A stretch of DNA of 12,586 nt from Clostridia bacterium. GTDB lineage: Bacteria; Bacillota_A; Clostridia; Christensenellales; UBA1242. Positions 1 to 7,002 of the stretch are shown here, piece by piece. Position numbers and translations under genes: made by a program. Location: assembly GCA_017938565.1 (NCBI GenBank), contig JAGBBI010000233.1:1-12586 (forward strand). The letters are read 5' to 3'. How positions within the stretch are numbered: the first letter of the stretch is position 1; every line of letters begins with the position of its first letter. The notes under the pieces are model-generated. The model worked only from the letters and a program-made list of their open reading frames with translations. It was not told the DNA's origin and searched no databases.

Positions 1-147
1 AAAAAAGATGAAAGTTTAGATACTTCAGAAGTTGATGACGCAGCTGAGGCAACGAAAGAAGTATTAACTTCAAATGAAGCTAGTATAAAAGAAGTAAATA
101 ATACTAGTGCTAAAAATAAAAAGGCAGATAATAAAATAAACATTTAA
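1..147 (+). CDS. 3' end of an unrecognised gene (48 C-terminal residues)
   Basis: Frame 1 is open from the first base and ends at TAA (145-147), giving a 48-residue C-terminal tail. The tail is hydrophilic and rich in Lys, Glu, Asp, Ala, Ser, Thr and Asn, with no predicted membrane segment or recognisable motif. Its first half is acidic (SEVDDAAEATKEV) and its last 15 residues are Lys/Asn-rich. It looks like a disordered tail, so the function must lie upstream of the window. It ends 34 bases before galE on the same strand with no terminator hairpin between, so the two genes are probably co-transcribed. The reading frame is supported by the absence of stops, the plausible composition and the downstream ribosome binding site. 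The product cannot be named. Confidence 0.6.
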   Translation, partial: KKDESLDTSEVDDAAEATKEVLTSNEASIKEVNNTSAKNKKADNKINI

Positions 148-181
148 TGTTAAGTAAATACCAATAAAGGGGGAAAATGTT

Positions 182-1201
182 ATGAAAAACATATTATTAA
201 CTGGTGGACTAGGGTATATTGGCTCACATACGGCTGTGCAGTTGTTGAATGCGGGATATGAGGTTGTTATTATAGACAATTTGTCAAACAGCGAAAGACG
301 AGTGAAAAACAAAATTGAAAGGATAACAGGTAAATCTGTTAAATTTTATAAATATGATATGAAAAGCGAAAGAAATTTAAGAAAAGTTTTCGCAGAGAAT
401 AAAATCGACGCAGTAATTCATTTCGCAGGTTTAAAGGCAGTTGGCGAAAGCGTACAAAAACCAATTGAATATTATGAAAATAATTTGGAAAGCACTATAA
501 ATTTACTTAAAACAATGCGTGAATTTGGGGTTAAAAACCTTGTGTTTAGTTCTTCTGCAACTGTATATGGGAAGGCTGAATCTATGCCAATTTACGAAGA
601 TTTTCCAACAAGTGCAACCAATCCTTATGGCAGAACTAAATTGTTTATTGAAGAGATATTGAAGGATGTTTGTGTGGCTGATAAATCTCTAAACGTTGCA
701 ATTCTAAGATATTTTAACCCAGTTGGAGCTCACGAAAGTGGACTGTTGGGCGAAAATCCTAAAGGAACGCCAAACAACCTAATGCCTTATATCTCAAGGG
801 TTTCGGTAGGGCAATTAGATGAATTGTCTATCTTTGGAAATGATTACAACACAAAAGATGGGACAGGGGTTCGTGATTATATTCATGTAGTTGACCTTGC
901 AGATGGTCATTTAGCATCATTGAAAAAATTGGAGACTAATTGTGGTTTGGTTATTTATAATCTTGGAACTGGAACAGGCTATAGCGTGTTAGATATGGTA
1001 AACGCATACAATAAATGCTGTGGTGGAAAGGTTAAATACAAATTTGCACCACGTCGAGCAGGCGATATTGATGAATGTTATGCTTCACCGGAAAAAGCTT
1101 ACAACGAGCTTGGCTGGAAGGCCACAAGAACACTTGATGAGATGTGTGCAAGTACTCATAAATTCCAAATGAGAGAAGCAAAGAAGCGTTATAGAAAGTA
1201 A
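182..1201 (+). CDS. galE: UDP-glucose 4-epimerase (predicted also to accept UDP-GlcNAc)
   Basis: GalE interconverts UDP-glucose and UDP-galactose in the cytoplasm with a tightly bound NAD, feeding the Leloir pathway and glycan synthesis. It is a full-length extended short-chain dehydrogenase of 339 residues (E. coli GalE has 338). Visible motifs are the NAD-binding TGGLGYIGSH (7-16), the adenosine-contacting DNLSNS (32-37), and the catalytic Ser124 and Tyr149-x3-Lys153, at the same numbers as in E. coli. The conserved RYFNPVGAH block (176-184) and the RRAGDIDECY block (291-300) follow. Cys299 stands where E. coli has Tyr299; a small residue there is associated with additional UDP-GlcNAc/UDP-GalNAc activity, as in the Bacillus subtilis and human enzymes. 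The start is supported by AAAGGGGG at 166-173, 8 bases before ATG. The upstream gene ends 34 bases away; a strong terminator follows the stop. Confidence 0.96.
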   Translation: MKNILLTGGLGYIGSHTAVQLLNAGYEVVIIDNLSNSERRVKNKIERITGKSVKFYKYDMKSERNLRKVFAENKIDAVIHFAGLKAVGESVQKPIEYYENNLESTINLLKTMREFGVKNLVFSSSATVYGKAESMPIYEDFPTSATNPYGRTKLFIEEILKDVCVADKSLNVAILRYFNPVGAHESGLLGENPKGTPNNLMPYISRVSVGQLDELSIFGNDYNTKDGTGVRDYIHVVDLADGHLASLKKLETNCGLVIYNLGTGTGYSVLDMVNAYNKCCGGKVKYKFAPRRAGDIDECYASPEKAYNELGWKATRTLDEMCASTHKFQMREAKKRYRK

Positions 1202-1233
1202 AACAATTAAATTTTTTAAAACAAAACAAAATG

Positions 1234-1290
1234 AAAAATTGAAGGTTATATAATTGTTGAAAAATAAATGCATAAAAACCTTCAATTTTT
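1234..1290. terminator. Bidirectional intrinsic terminator between galE and the xre gene
   Basis: A perfect 14-bp inverted repeat (1234-1247 with 1277-1290, core TTGAAGGTT/AACCTTCAA) encloses a 29-base loop. The right side runs into a T-rich stretch (1286-1297), and the left side is preceded by A-rich sequence that becomes U-rich on the minus-strand transcript. It starts 32 bases after the galE stop and lies directly downstream of the xre stop, so it can end both convergent transcripts. The long loop makes it slightly unusual. Confidence 0.75.
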
Positions 1291-1295
1291 TATTT

Positions 1296-1502
1296 TTATA
1301 TTATAGGTGAAAGTAATAAGTCGTCAATGCTGACGTTAAAAAACTTGGCAATGATGATTATGCTTGATGCGGTCGGTTCATATTTCGCATTTTCCCAAAA
1401 AGAAATCATACCATTACTAACATTTAATGCTTTTGCTAGTTCTGGTTGACTTAAATTTTTCTCTTTTCGGAGAGCTTTTAAATTATAAGCGAAATAATTC
1501 AT
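1296..1502 (-). CDS. Small Xre/Cro-CI-type helix-turn-helix repressor
   Basis: This 68-residue protein is essentially one HTH_3 domain. The N-terminal helix (FAYNLKALRKEKN, 4-16) is followed by the helix-turn-helix LSQPELAKALNVSNGMISFWENAK (17-40) and the typical closing helices with IAKFFNVSIDDLL (51-63). There is no ligand-binding, protease or membrane domain, so it probably acts as a simple DNA-binding dimer. It is divergent from the 228-aa gene, and the 97-base gap holds two matching palindromes, one only 5 bases from this start codon. Autoregulation plus repression of the neighbour is the natural inference. A TATACT -10-like box lies within the proximal palindrome (1514-1509 on the minus strand) and no strong ribosome binding site is visible (only AAGAG), so the mRNA may be almost leaderless. 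Family assignment is secure; the regulated function is unknown. Confidence 0.88.
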   Translation of the reverse strand: MNYFAYNLKALRKEKNLSQPELAKALNVSNGMISFWENAKYEPTASSIIIIAKFFNVSIDDLLLSPII

Positions 1503-1506
1503 ACTC

Positions 1507-1518
1507 TTAGTATACTAA
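1507..1518. promoter_or_regulatory. Candidate Xre operator O1 (perfect 12-bp palindrome)
   Basis: TTAGTATACTAA is a perfect 12-bp palindrome starting 5 bases upstream of the xre start codon. The same half-site recurs in the second palindrome at 1543-1556, with centres 37 bp apart. It contains a minus-strand -10-like TATACT, so binding would be expected to repress xre. That the neighbouring Xre protein binds here is inference from position and repetition. Confidence 0.6.
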
Positions 1519-1535
1519 TAAATTTTAAAATTAAC

Positions 1536-1565
1536 TTGACTTCTTAGTATGCTAAGATATATAAT
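1536..1565 (+). promoter_or_regulatory. Sigma-A promoter of the 228-aa gene
   Basis: TTGACT (1536-1541) and TATAAT (1560-1565) are separated by 18 bp, matching 5/6 and 6/6 of the consensus. Transcription would start near 1572, leaving a leader of about 28 bases that holds the AAGGAGA ribosome binding site (1587-1593). The spacer contains the second palindrome, so this promoter appears built to be repressible. Confidence 0.75.
1543..1556. promoter_or_regulatory. Candidate Xre operator O2 (near-perfect 14-bp palindrome)
   Basis: CTTAGTATGCTAAG is a 14-bp palindrome with one mismatched pair near its centre, and it shares the CTTAGTAT core with O1. It lies wholly between the -35 and -10 boxes of the 228-aa gene, the classical position for steric repression. 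Confidence 0.6.
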
Positions 1566-1599
1566 ATGATTACATTAATTACATATAAGGAGATTAAAT

Positions 1600-2286
1600 A
1601 TGAAGATTGTTAATGCTGAGGCCGCAAGAGAAGCAAAGCAAAAACGAATGGAAGAGGCTCGTTTGCGTAGACAAGCACTACGAGATAAGAATGAAAAACT
1701 TAGAGAAGGGTTTAATGGAGTTATGAGCTATTCCATTTATGAACAAGAAGAATTAGACAGTGCGACTCAAAGAGCCGAGGGAAGTGCTGAAGAGTTAGAA
1801 AAAATAGCAAAGCGTCTCCAAGAAGATGATAGCATTCAGCCAAATGCAAAACAAGCAGAATATGTTCTATCGCTATTTTACCGTATGGCAGAAGGTCATG
1901 ATATAAATAATTTAATTGATCGTGCAAGAATGCGGGCCGGTGTAGGGGGTCTTATTGCTGCAACTGCGGTAGATTCTCAACGTAAGGACGGTCATGGTAT
2001 TAAATTGGCTATTGATAACGACACAGTTAAGTCATTGAAGCGTTCTTGGGAAATAGTAAAAGAAAGACTTCAAGATGTATTTGAATCAGAATATGATGCA
2101 GAAAATCCAAATCGCAGATTTGCATATCCTAAAGACCGTACAACATGTAGTTTGGTAGATGATTTATTAGACAATAAATCTGGTACTCTTGAAGATGAGT
2201 TTTTATTGTTACACAGCAAAGTATATTGTGCATATTATGGAAAGTCTGAGAGTGAAACTGAGACGGAAGGAAACAATGCGCAATAA
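1600..2286 (+). CDS. Unrecognised 228-aa protein with N-terminal coiled coil, divergent from an Xre repressor
   Basis: I do not recognise the family. The first 37 residues are very rich in Arg, Lys, Glu and Ala (AREAKQKRMEEARLRRQALR) and should form a long charged helix or coiled coil; a second helical, Glu-rich stretch covers about 50-75. The middle (83-165) looks mostly helical and includes a small Gly/Ala-rich segment, RAGVGGLIAATAVD (112-125), too short and polar-flanked to be a confident membrane span. The end is acidic and probably disordered (SESETETEGNNAQ). There is no signal peptide and no obvious catalytic motif; the only cysteines are Cys183 and Cys210. The start is well fixed by AAGGAGA 6 bases upstream of ATG and a near-consensus promoter. 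The Xre operator arrangement suggests a repressible accessory function, perhaps stress-, phage- or element-related, but that is only context. Confidence 0.8.
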   Translation: MKIVNAEAAREAKQKRMEEARLRRQALRDKNEKLREGFNGVMSYSIYEQEELDSATQRAEGSAEELEKIAKRLQEDDSIQPNAKQAEYVLSLFYRMAEGHDINNLIDRARMRAGVGGLIAATAVDSQRKDGHGIKLAIDNDTVKSLKRSWEIVKERLQDVFESEYDAENPNRRFAYPKDRTTCSLVDDLLDNKSGTLEDEFLLLHSKVYCAYYGKSESETETEGNNAQ

Positions 2287-2300
2287 TTTTATAATATAAT

Positions 2301-2331
2301 AAGAGGTGTTATGTCTAACATAACACCTCTT
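2301..2331. terminator. Bidirectional stem-loop between the convergent 228-aa and nifJ genes
   Basis: A perfect 14-bp inverted repeat (2301-2314 with 2318-2331, core AGAGGTGTTATG) closes on a 3-base loop; the innermost pairs probably open to give a larger loop. It lies 15 bases after the 228-aa stop and 13 bases from the nifJ stop, so it can serve both genes. The following tracts are only moderately T-rich on either strand, which lowers confidence in strong termination. One arm repeats the nifJ ribosome-binding sequence. Confidence 0.65.
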
Positions 2332-2343
2332 TAACTTTATAGT

Positions 2344-5300
2344 TTATTTCTTTTTTAGGTCTTCTATTCTTTTTGCACGATATTCTTCGGCATTTTTTAA
2401 CAATGCGTCGGCTTTCGCTGAGTCTTTTTTAATTAAATTGAAATATCTTGCTTGTAAATCGGTAAATGATCTGTAATCTTGAGTTTTGAATGGTGGGTCA
2501 ATAGTTAATTTTTGCTCTTTATTTGGATTAAACCTGTAAAGAGGCCAATAGCCAGAAAGTACTGCATTTTTCATCGTTTCTTGGGTCTTGCTCATATTCA
2601 TTCCGTGATTAATGCAAGGAGCATAGGCAATTATTATTGCAGGACCATTGTGATTTTCGGCTTCGGTAAAGGCATTAATTAATTGAGCAGGGTTTGCACC
2701 CATTGAAACACTTGCGACATAAGTGTTTGGATAGTTCATTGCAATGGCACCAAGGTCTTTTTTATGTGTTTGTTTTCCACCACTTGCAAATTTTGCGACG
2801 CTTCCAAGCGGAGTAGACTTGCTTGCTTGTCCGCCAGTGTTACTATAAACTTCGGTGTCTAAAACTAAGACTTTAATATTTTCGTTGCTTGAAAGGACAT
2901 GGTCAAGCCCGCCGAAGCCAATATCATAAGCCCAGCCGTCGCCACCAATAATCCAATAGGATTTTTTAGTTAGGCAACTATTCATTGCAAGTATTTCTTG
3001 TGCAAAACTAATAGATTCAGGGCTGTTTTTTTCTTTCTTTGCAAAGTTCAAAATTTGATTGCGGACATCATCTGTTCGATTACCATTAAGCCATTCTGTT
3101 AAAATAGATTTAAAACTTGTTCCAAGTTTGATTGTTTTTAGTGAATTTGCAATTAAATTTTCTAAACATTGAGTATTTTTCTTATGCGCAAGATACATTC
3201 CAAGCCCAAATTCGGCGTTATCTTCAAATAAACTGTTGCTCCAAGCTGGTCCATGTCCATTTTTATTCTTGGTATATGGGCAGGTTGGATTACTTCCTCC
3301 ATAAATTGATGAACAGCCTGTGGCATTGGCAATTACCAAATGTTCGCCACAAAGTTGTGTTAAAAGCTTAATGTATGCGGTTTCACCACATCCAGCACAA
3401 GCGCCAGAGAACTCAAAAAGAGGTTTTTTAAATTGGCTACCCTTTAATGTTGTGGTTGCAAATATGCTTTGTTCATTTTCAATATCTTTAACAAGTTCGT
3501 ATTTTTTAACTTCTGTTTCTAAAAAATCTTCTTTATCTACCATTTTAAGAGCCTTAGATTTGGCAGGGCAGACATTGACACAGTTTTCGCACGAGGTACA
3601 ATCCATAGGGCTACATTGAATTGTAAAATTTTTGCCTTTAATTCCAAGTGCTGGTTTTGCACCGAGCTTTATTGATTCTTCAGAACCACTTTCGGTAAGA
3701 TATGGTCTTATGCATCCGTGTGGACATACCAAAGCACATTGGTTACATTGAATACAGTTCTCTGGAACCCAGACAGGGATAGAAGTTGCCATGTTTCTTT
3801 TTTCAAGTGCAGTAGTTCCTGTTGGAACTTCTCCGTTTGGCGTAAATGCAGAAACTGGAAGACTATCTCCATTTTGAGTAATTATTGGCTCTATTACTGA
3901 AGTAAAATAAGGAATTTCGTTTTTATTCTTAACGTTTTCACCGGAAGAAGCATTCGTCCAAGATTTTGGAATGTTTACTTTCCATAATTTCCCATCGGCA
4001 CCATCAATGGCTTTTATGTTCATATTAACTACGGCGTCGCCCTTTTTAGAATAAGTTTTAACAACAGCGTCTTTCATCTTTCTACTTACAAATTCCCAAG
4101 GCATTATGCCAGTAAGTTTGAAAAAGCAGGCTTGCATAACAGTATTTATTCGATTGTTAAGACCAACTTCTTTTGCGATGGCGTTTGCATTAATGCAATA
4201 CATTTGAAGTTTTTTCTTGGCGATAGTTTGTTTCATAGATGCAGGAAGCTCTTTTTCAAGTTCTTCAGAAGACCAAGGGCAGTTTAGTAAGAAAATACCG
4301 TTTGGTTTTATGTCGGCAAGACAGTCGAATTTTTTAACAAAAGTAGGGTTGTGGCAAGCGATAAAGTCGGCATTGTCGCAAAGATATGTTGAGCGAATTG
4401 GCTTTTTGCCAAATCTTAAGTGAGAAGTTGTGATGCTTCCAGACTTTTTGCTGTCATACGCAAAATATGCTTGTGAGTAAAGTGAGGTGTTTTCCCCAAT
4501 AATTTTTATGCTGTTTTTGTTTGCCGATACTGTTCCGTCGCTCCCCAATCCATAAAATTTACATTCAATGGTTCCATTAGGAAGGGTGTTTATATGTTTT
4601 TTAATCTCAAGGCTTGTATTTGTAATGTCGTCAACGATGCCGACTGTAAAATGGTTTTTAGGTTTAGGATTGGCCATATTGTCAAATACGGCAAGAACGC
4701 AGTCTGGATCAAAGTTTTTACTTGAAAGTCCATATCTGCCACCAATTACGGAGATGTTATTGATTTTGTTCTCAAATAGGGCAGAGCACACATCTGTGTA
4801 AAGGGGTTCGCCCATTGCTCCGGATTCTTTTGTTCGGTCAAGAACGGTAATTCTTTGAGTTGTTTTAGGTATGGCTTTTAACAAATGCTTTGCACTGAAA
4901 GGTCGATATAAGTGGACGTTTATAACACCGACCTTTTTACCAAGTTTTGCAAGATATTCAACAGTTTCTGCGATTGTTTCGCTTCCGCTACCCATAGAAA
5001 TTATTATATCGGTTGCGTCTTTTACTCCATAGTAGTCAAAGAGTTTATATTTTCGTCCGGTTTTTTCATAGATTAGAGCAAAAGTTTCTTCTAAAAGTTC
5101 CGGAAGAGCATTATAAAACGAGTTTGCTGCTTCTCTGTTTTGGAAAAAAACATCTCCATTTTGAGCAGTCCCTCGTTGGGTAGGATTATCTGACGATATG
5201 GCTGTTTCTTTGAATTTGCGAACAGCATCAAAATCTATCATTGACTTAATTGTTTCATAGTCAATCTCTTCGATTTTATTTATCTCATGAGATGTTCTAA

Positions 5301-5817
5301 AACCATCAAAAAAGTGAAGGAAGGGAACCCTTGCTTTAATAGTTGTTAAATAACTCGCAAGAGCCATATCTTGGGCTTCTTGAACGGAAGACGAAGCAAG
5401 CATCGCAAAACCTGTCGCACGGCAAGCCATAACATCGCTGTGGTCTCCAAATATTGAAAGTGCGTGAGTTGCTACTGTTCGTGCCGCAACATTAATTACA
5501 CAAGGCAACAATTCACCAGCAATTTTATACATATTGGGTATCATTAATAAAAGTCCTTGGCTTGAAGTAAAAGTTGTTGCGAGAGCTCCGCTTGTAAGGG
5601 CTCCGTGAAGAGCTCCTGCAGCACCAGCTTCCGATTGCATTTCAGTTACCGAAACTTTATTGCCGAAGCAGTTTAACTTTCCTGAATTTTGCCATTCATC
5701 AATACTTTCAGCCATAGGGGATGATGGGGTGATGGGGTAAATTATTGCCATATCTGAAAGTGCATAGGCAATATTTGCACACGCTGTATTTCCATCAACT
5801 GTAATATGCTTTTTCAT
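2344..5817 (-). CDS. nifJ: Pyruvate:ferredoxin (flavodoxin) oxidoreductase, single-chain
   Basis: This enzyme converts pyruvate and CoA to acetyl-CoA and CO2, reducing ferredoxin or flavodoxin, and is a central fermentative enzyme of anaerobes. At 1157 residues it is a complete fused homodimer-type PFOR. N-terminal domain I carries YPITPSSPM (27-35), with the pyruvate-side Thr30. Two ferredoxin-type [4Fe-4S] motifs are present, Cys688/691/694/698 and Cys740/743/746/750. The thiamine diphosphate domain has Cys807, Cys810, Cys835 and Cys1068 for the proximal cluster, plus GGDGWAYDIGFGG and the downstream SNTGGQ. The chain is somewhat shorter than the Desulfovibrio africanus enzyme (1232 residues). 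The start is supported by GAGGTG (minus strand, 5828-5823) and by a perfect promoter. It is convergent with the 228-aa gene and divergent from truA, so it is probably monocistronic. Confidence 0.97.
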   Translation of the reverse strand: MKKHITVDGNTACANIAYALSDMAIIYPITPSSPMAESIDEWQNSGKLNCFGNKVSVTEMQSEAGAAGALHGALTSGALATTFTSSQGLLLMIPNMYKIAGELLPCVINVAARTVATHALSIFGDHSDVMACRATGFAMLASSSVQEAQDMALASYLTTIKARVPFLHFFDGFRTSHEINKIEEIDYETIKSMIDFDAVRKFKETAISSDNPTQRGTAQNGDVFFQNREAANSFYNALPELLEETFALIYEKTGRKYKLFDYYGVKDATDIIISMGSGSETIAETVEYLAKLGKKVGVINVHLYRPFSAKHLLKAIPKTTQRITVLDRTKESGAMGEPLYTDVCSALFENKINNISVIGGRYGLSSKNFDPDCVLAVFDNMANPKPKNHFTVGIVDDITNTSLEIKKHINTLPNGTIECKFYGLGSDGTVSANKNSIKIIGENTSLYSQAYFAYDSKKSGSITTSHLRFGKKPIRSTYLCDNADFIACHNPTFVKKFDCLADIKPNGIFLLNCPWSSEELEKELPASMKQTIAKKKLQMYCINANAIAKEVGLNNRINTVMQACFFKLTGIMPWEFVSRKMKDAVVKTYSKKGDAVVNMNIKAIDGADGKLWKVNIPKSWTNASSGENVKNKNEIPYFTSVIEPIITQNGDSLPVSAFTPNGEVPTGTTALEKRNMATSIPVWVPENCIQCNQCALVCPHGCIRPYLTESGSEESIKLGAKPALGIKGKNFTIQCSPMDCTSCENCVNVCPAKSKALKMVDKEDFLETEVKKYELVKDIENEQSIFATTTLKGSQFKKPLFEFSGACAGCGETAYIKLLTQLCGEHLVIANATGCSSIYGGSNPTCPYTKNKNGHGPAWSNSLFEDNAEFGLGMYLAHKKNTQCLENLIANSLKTIKLGTSFKSILTEWLNGNRTDDVRNQILNFAKKEKNSPESISFAQEILAMNSCLTKKSYWIIGGDGWAYDIGFGGLDHVLSSNENIKVLVLDTEVYSNTGGQASKSTPLGSVAKFASGGKQTHKKDLGAIAMNYPNTYVASVSMGANPAQLINAFTEAENHNGPAIIIAYAPCINHGMNMSKTQETMKNAVLSGYWPLYRFNPNKEQKLTIDPPFKTQDYRSFTDLQARYFNLIKKDSAKADALLKNAEEYRAKRIEDLKKK

Positions 5818-5858
5818 AAAAACACCTCTATAAATTATTGAAATTTTTATTATAATAT

Positions 5859-5887
5859 ATTATAATCTAATAAAAAAATGATGTCAA
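5859..5887 (-). promoter_or_regulatory. Perfect-consensus sigma-A promoter of nifJ
   Basis: On the minus strand TTGACA (5887-5882) is followed after exactly 17 bp by TATAAT (5864-5859), a 12/12 consensus match. A second TATAAT lies 10 bp downstream (5854-5849). The predicted start near 5852 gives a leader of about 35 bases containing the GAGGTG site. No Rex-like TTGTGA...TCACAA palindrome is visible, so expression may be high and largely constitutive. Confidence 0.85.
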
Positions 5888-5941
5888 AACAATAGAGAGG
5901 GAAATTAAAAATAAACTAAAAACTAAATTAATCAATCAATA

Positions 5942-5970
5942 TTGTCAGACATAACATATGGAATTATAAG
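5942..5970 (+). promoter_or_regulatory. Possible truA promoter
   Basis: TTGTCA (5942-5947) and TATAAG (5965-5970) are 17 bp apart, each matching 5/6 of consensus. The predicted start, around 5977, is only about 9 bases before the truA ATG and would exclude the AAGGAT ribosome binding site (5968-5973). The call is therefore tentative; another start in 5888-5941 could be the real one. Confidence 0.35.
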
Positions 5971-5985
5971 GATTGTAAGTTTATT

Positions 5986-6723
5986 ATGCGTCGTATAGTA
6001 TTAGTTTTTGAATATATTGGAACAAAATTTAGTGGTTATCAAGTCCAACCAGAAAAAAGAACTGTGCAAGGTGAAATGGAAAAGTTGTTGACATTAATTC
6101 TTGCCGAGAACACAAAAATTTATGCAAGTGGAAGGACAGATTCCGGAGTTCATTCGTTGGGGCAAGTTGCTCATTTTGATACCGAAAAAGAATTTAAACT
6201 TGGATGGCTTCAAGATAAACTAAACAGCAATTTGCCAGAGGATATTTCAATTCAAAGAATTTATGAAACTGACGAATCTTTTGATTCAAGATTTTCAGTT
6301 AAGGTTAAAACATATGGTTATAGGTTTTATTTGTCAAGGTATGAACGCGCAACAATGCGGAATAGGGCACTTCGTGTGAATGATAATGTTGATGTAAATG
6401 AAATGAAATCTGCTTGCAAATATTTGGTTGGTGAACACGATTTTACAAGTTTTGTTGCGAGAAAATCAGGTAAAGATGACTTTGTAAGAACAATTTATAA
6501 TGCAACAATAAAGGAACTTGGCGATGGGCTTTATGAATTTGAAATAAGTGGCAATGGTTTTCTATACAATATGGTAAGAATTATAATGGGCACATTAATT
6601 GATATAGGAAGCAAAAGGAAGCCTCCGGAAGATATGAAAAGAATAATTGATGCTAAAAATAGAAGTCTCGCAGGGAAAACCGTTGAGGCGCACGGACTCT
6701 ATATGAAGTCGGTTGTATATTAA
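5986..6723 (+). CDS. truA: tRNA pseudouridine(38-40) synthase
   Basis: TruA isomerises uridines 38, 39 and 40 in the anticodon stem of many tRNAs. The 245-residue length is typical for Bacillota. Visible family features are the N-terminal beta strand and YxGTxFxGYQVQP (10-22), the catalytic loop GRTDSGVHS with Asp52 (49-57), the central KTYGYRFY strand, and the conserved NGFLYNMVRIIMGTLIDIG block near the C-terminus, ending in GLYMKSVVY. AAGGAT at 5968-5973 lies 12 bases before ATG, slightly long, but no better in-frame start is seen. It precedes rplM-rpsI in the order usual for Bacillota, but promoters in the 279-base gap allow separate transcription of the ribosomal genes. It is divergent from nifJ. 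Confidence 0.95.
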   Translation: MRRIVLVFEYIGTKFSGYQVQPEKRTVQGEMEKLLTLILAENTKIYASGRTDSGVHSLGQVAHFDTEKEFKLGWLQDKLNSNLPEDISIQRIYETDESFDSRFSVKVKTYGYRFYLSRYERATMRNRALRVNDNVDVNEMKSACKYLVGEHDFTSFVARKSGKDDFVRTIYNATIKELGDGLYEFEISGNGFLYNMVRIIMGTLIDIGSKRKPPEDMKRIIDAKNRSLAGKTVEAHGLYMKSVVY

Positions 6724-6758
6724 TGAAAAGTATTATAATAAATAAAATTAAGTTCGTG

Positions 6759-6786
6759 TTGAAATTTGCAAAATATATGTTATAAT
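6759..6786 (+). promoter_or_regulatory. rplM upstream promoter P1 (extended -10)
   Basis: TTGAAA (6759-6764) and TATAAT (6781-6786) are spaced 16 bp apart, with TG one base upstream of the -10 (extended -10 element). A start near 6793 would give a leader of about 210 bases before rplM. The early leader has AT-only hairpin potential, including 6829-6836 pairing with 6846-6853. Confidence 0.65.
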
Positions 6787-6881
6787 GAACATGCTTTTTG
6801 TTTTTTTAAGAACAAAAAAAGTGTTTGATATGAAAATATAAACATTTTTCATAAAAATTTAGGACTTTTTTTGGAAAACCC

Positions 6882-6910
6882 TTGACATCTAGGGTTAAAT
6901 ATATTAAAAT
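6882..6910 (+). promoter_or_regulatory. rplM proximal promoter P2
   Basis: TTGACA (6882-6887) and TAAAAT (6905-6910) are separated by 17 bp, matching 6/6 and 5/6. A start near 6917 gives an approximately 86-base leader containing both hairpins at 6928-6962. This is the stronger of the two rplM promoters by sequence. Confidence 0.8.
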
Positions 6911-6927
6911 ATGACAGCAAAGTTAAT

Positions 6928-6966
6928 AAAATCGTTTACGATTTTTAAGCGGTAATTCGCTTTTTT
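6928..6966 (+). promoter_or_regulatory. Hairpin-bearing leader of rplM-rpsI, candidate L13 autoregulatory leader/attenuator
   Basis: Two adjacent hairpins lie just upstream of rplM. The first is AAAATCG (6928-6934) pairing with CGATTTT (6939-6945) around a TTTA loop. The second is AAGCG (6947-6951) pairing with CGCTT (6958-6962) around GTAATT, followed directly by T's (6961-6966), an attenuator-like layout. Ribosomal protein leaders controlling L13 operons are established in low-GC Gram-positives (Rfam L13_leader). Membership here is inferred from position and shape and has not been tested with a covariance model. Confidence 0.5.
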
Positions 6967-7002
6967 GTTTTGTTTTAAAAGTAGATAAAGGAAGTAATTA
7001 TT

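Noticed and set aside
112..125. Segment RAGVGGLIAATAVD of the 228-aa protein (bases about 1933-1974) as a transmembrane helix; position fields give residue numbers
   Set aside because: It has only about ten apolar residues in a row and charged flanks, shorter than a membrane-spanning helix.
5818..5985. A Rex-type or other redox operator between nifJ and truA
   Set aside because: No TTGTGA...TCACAA-like palindrome is present; only promoter boxes and AT-rich sequence are seen.
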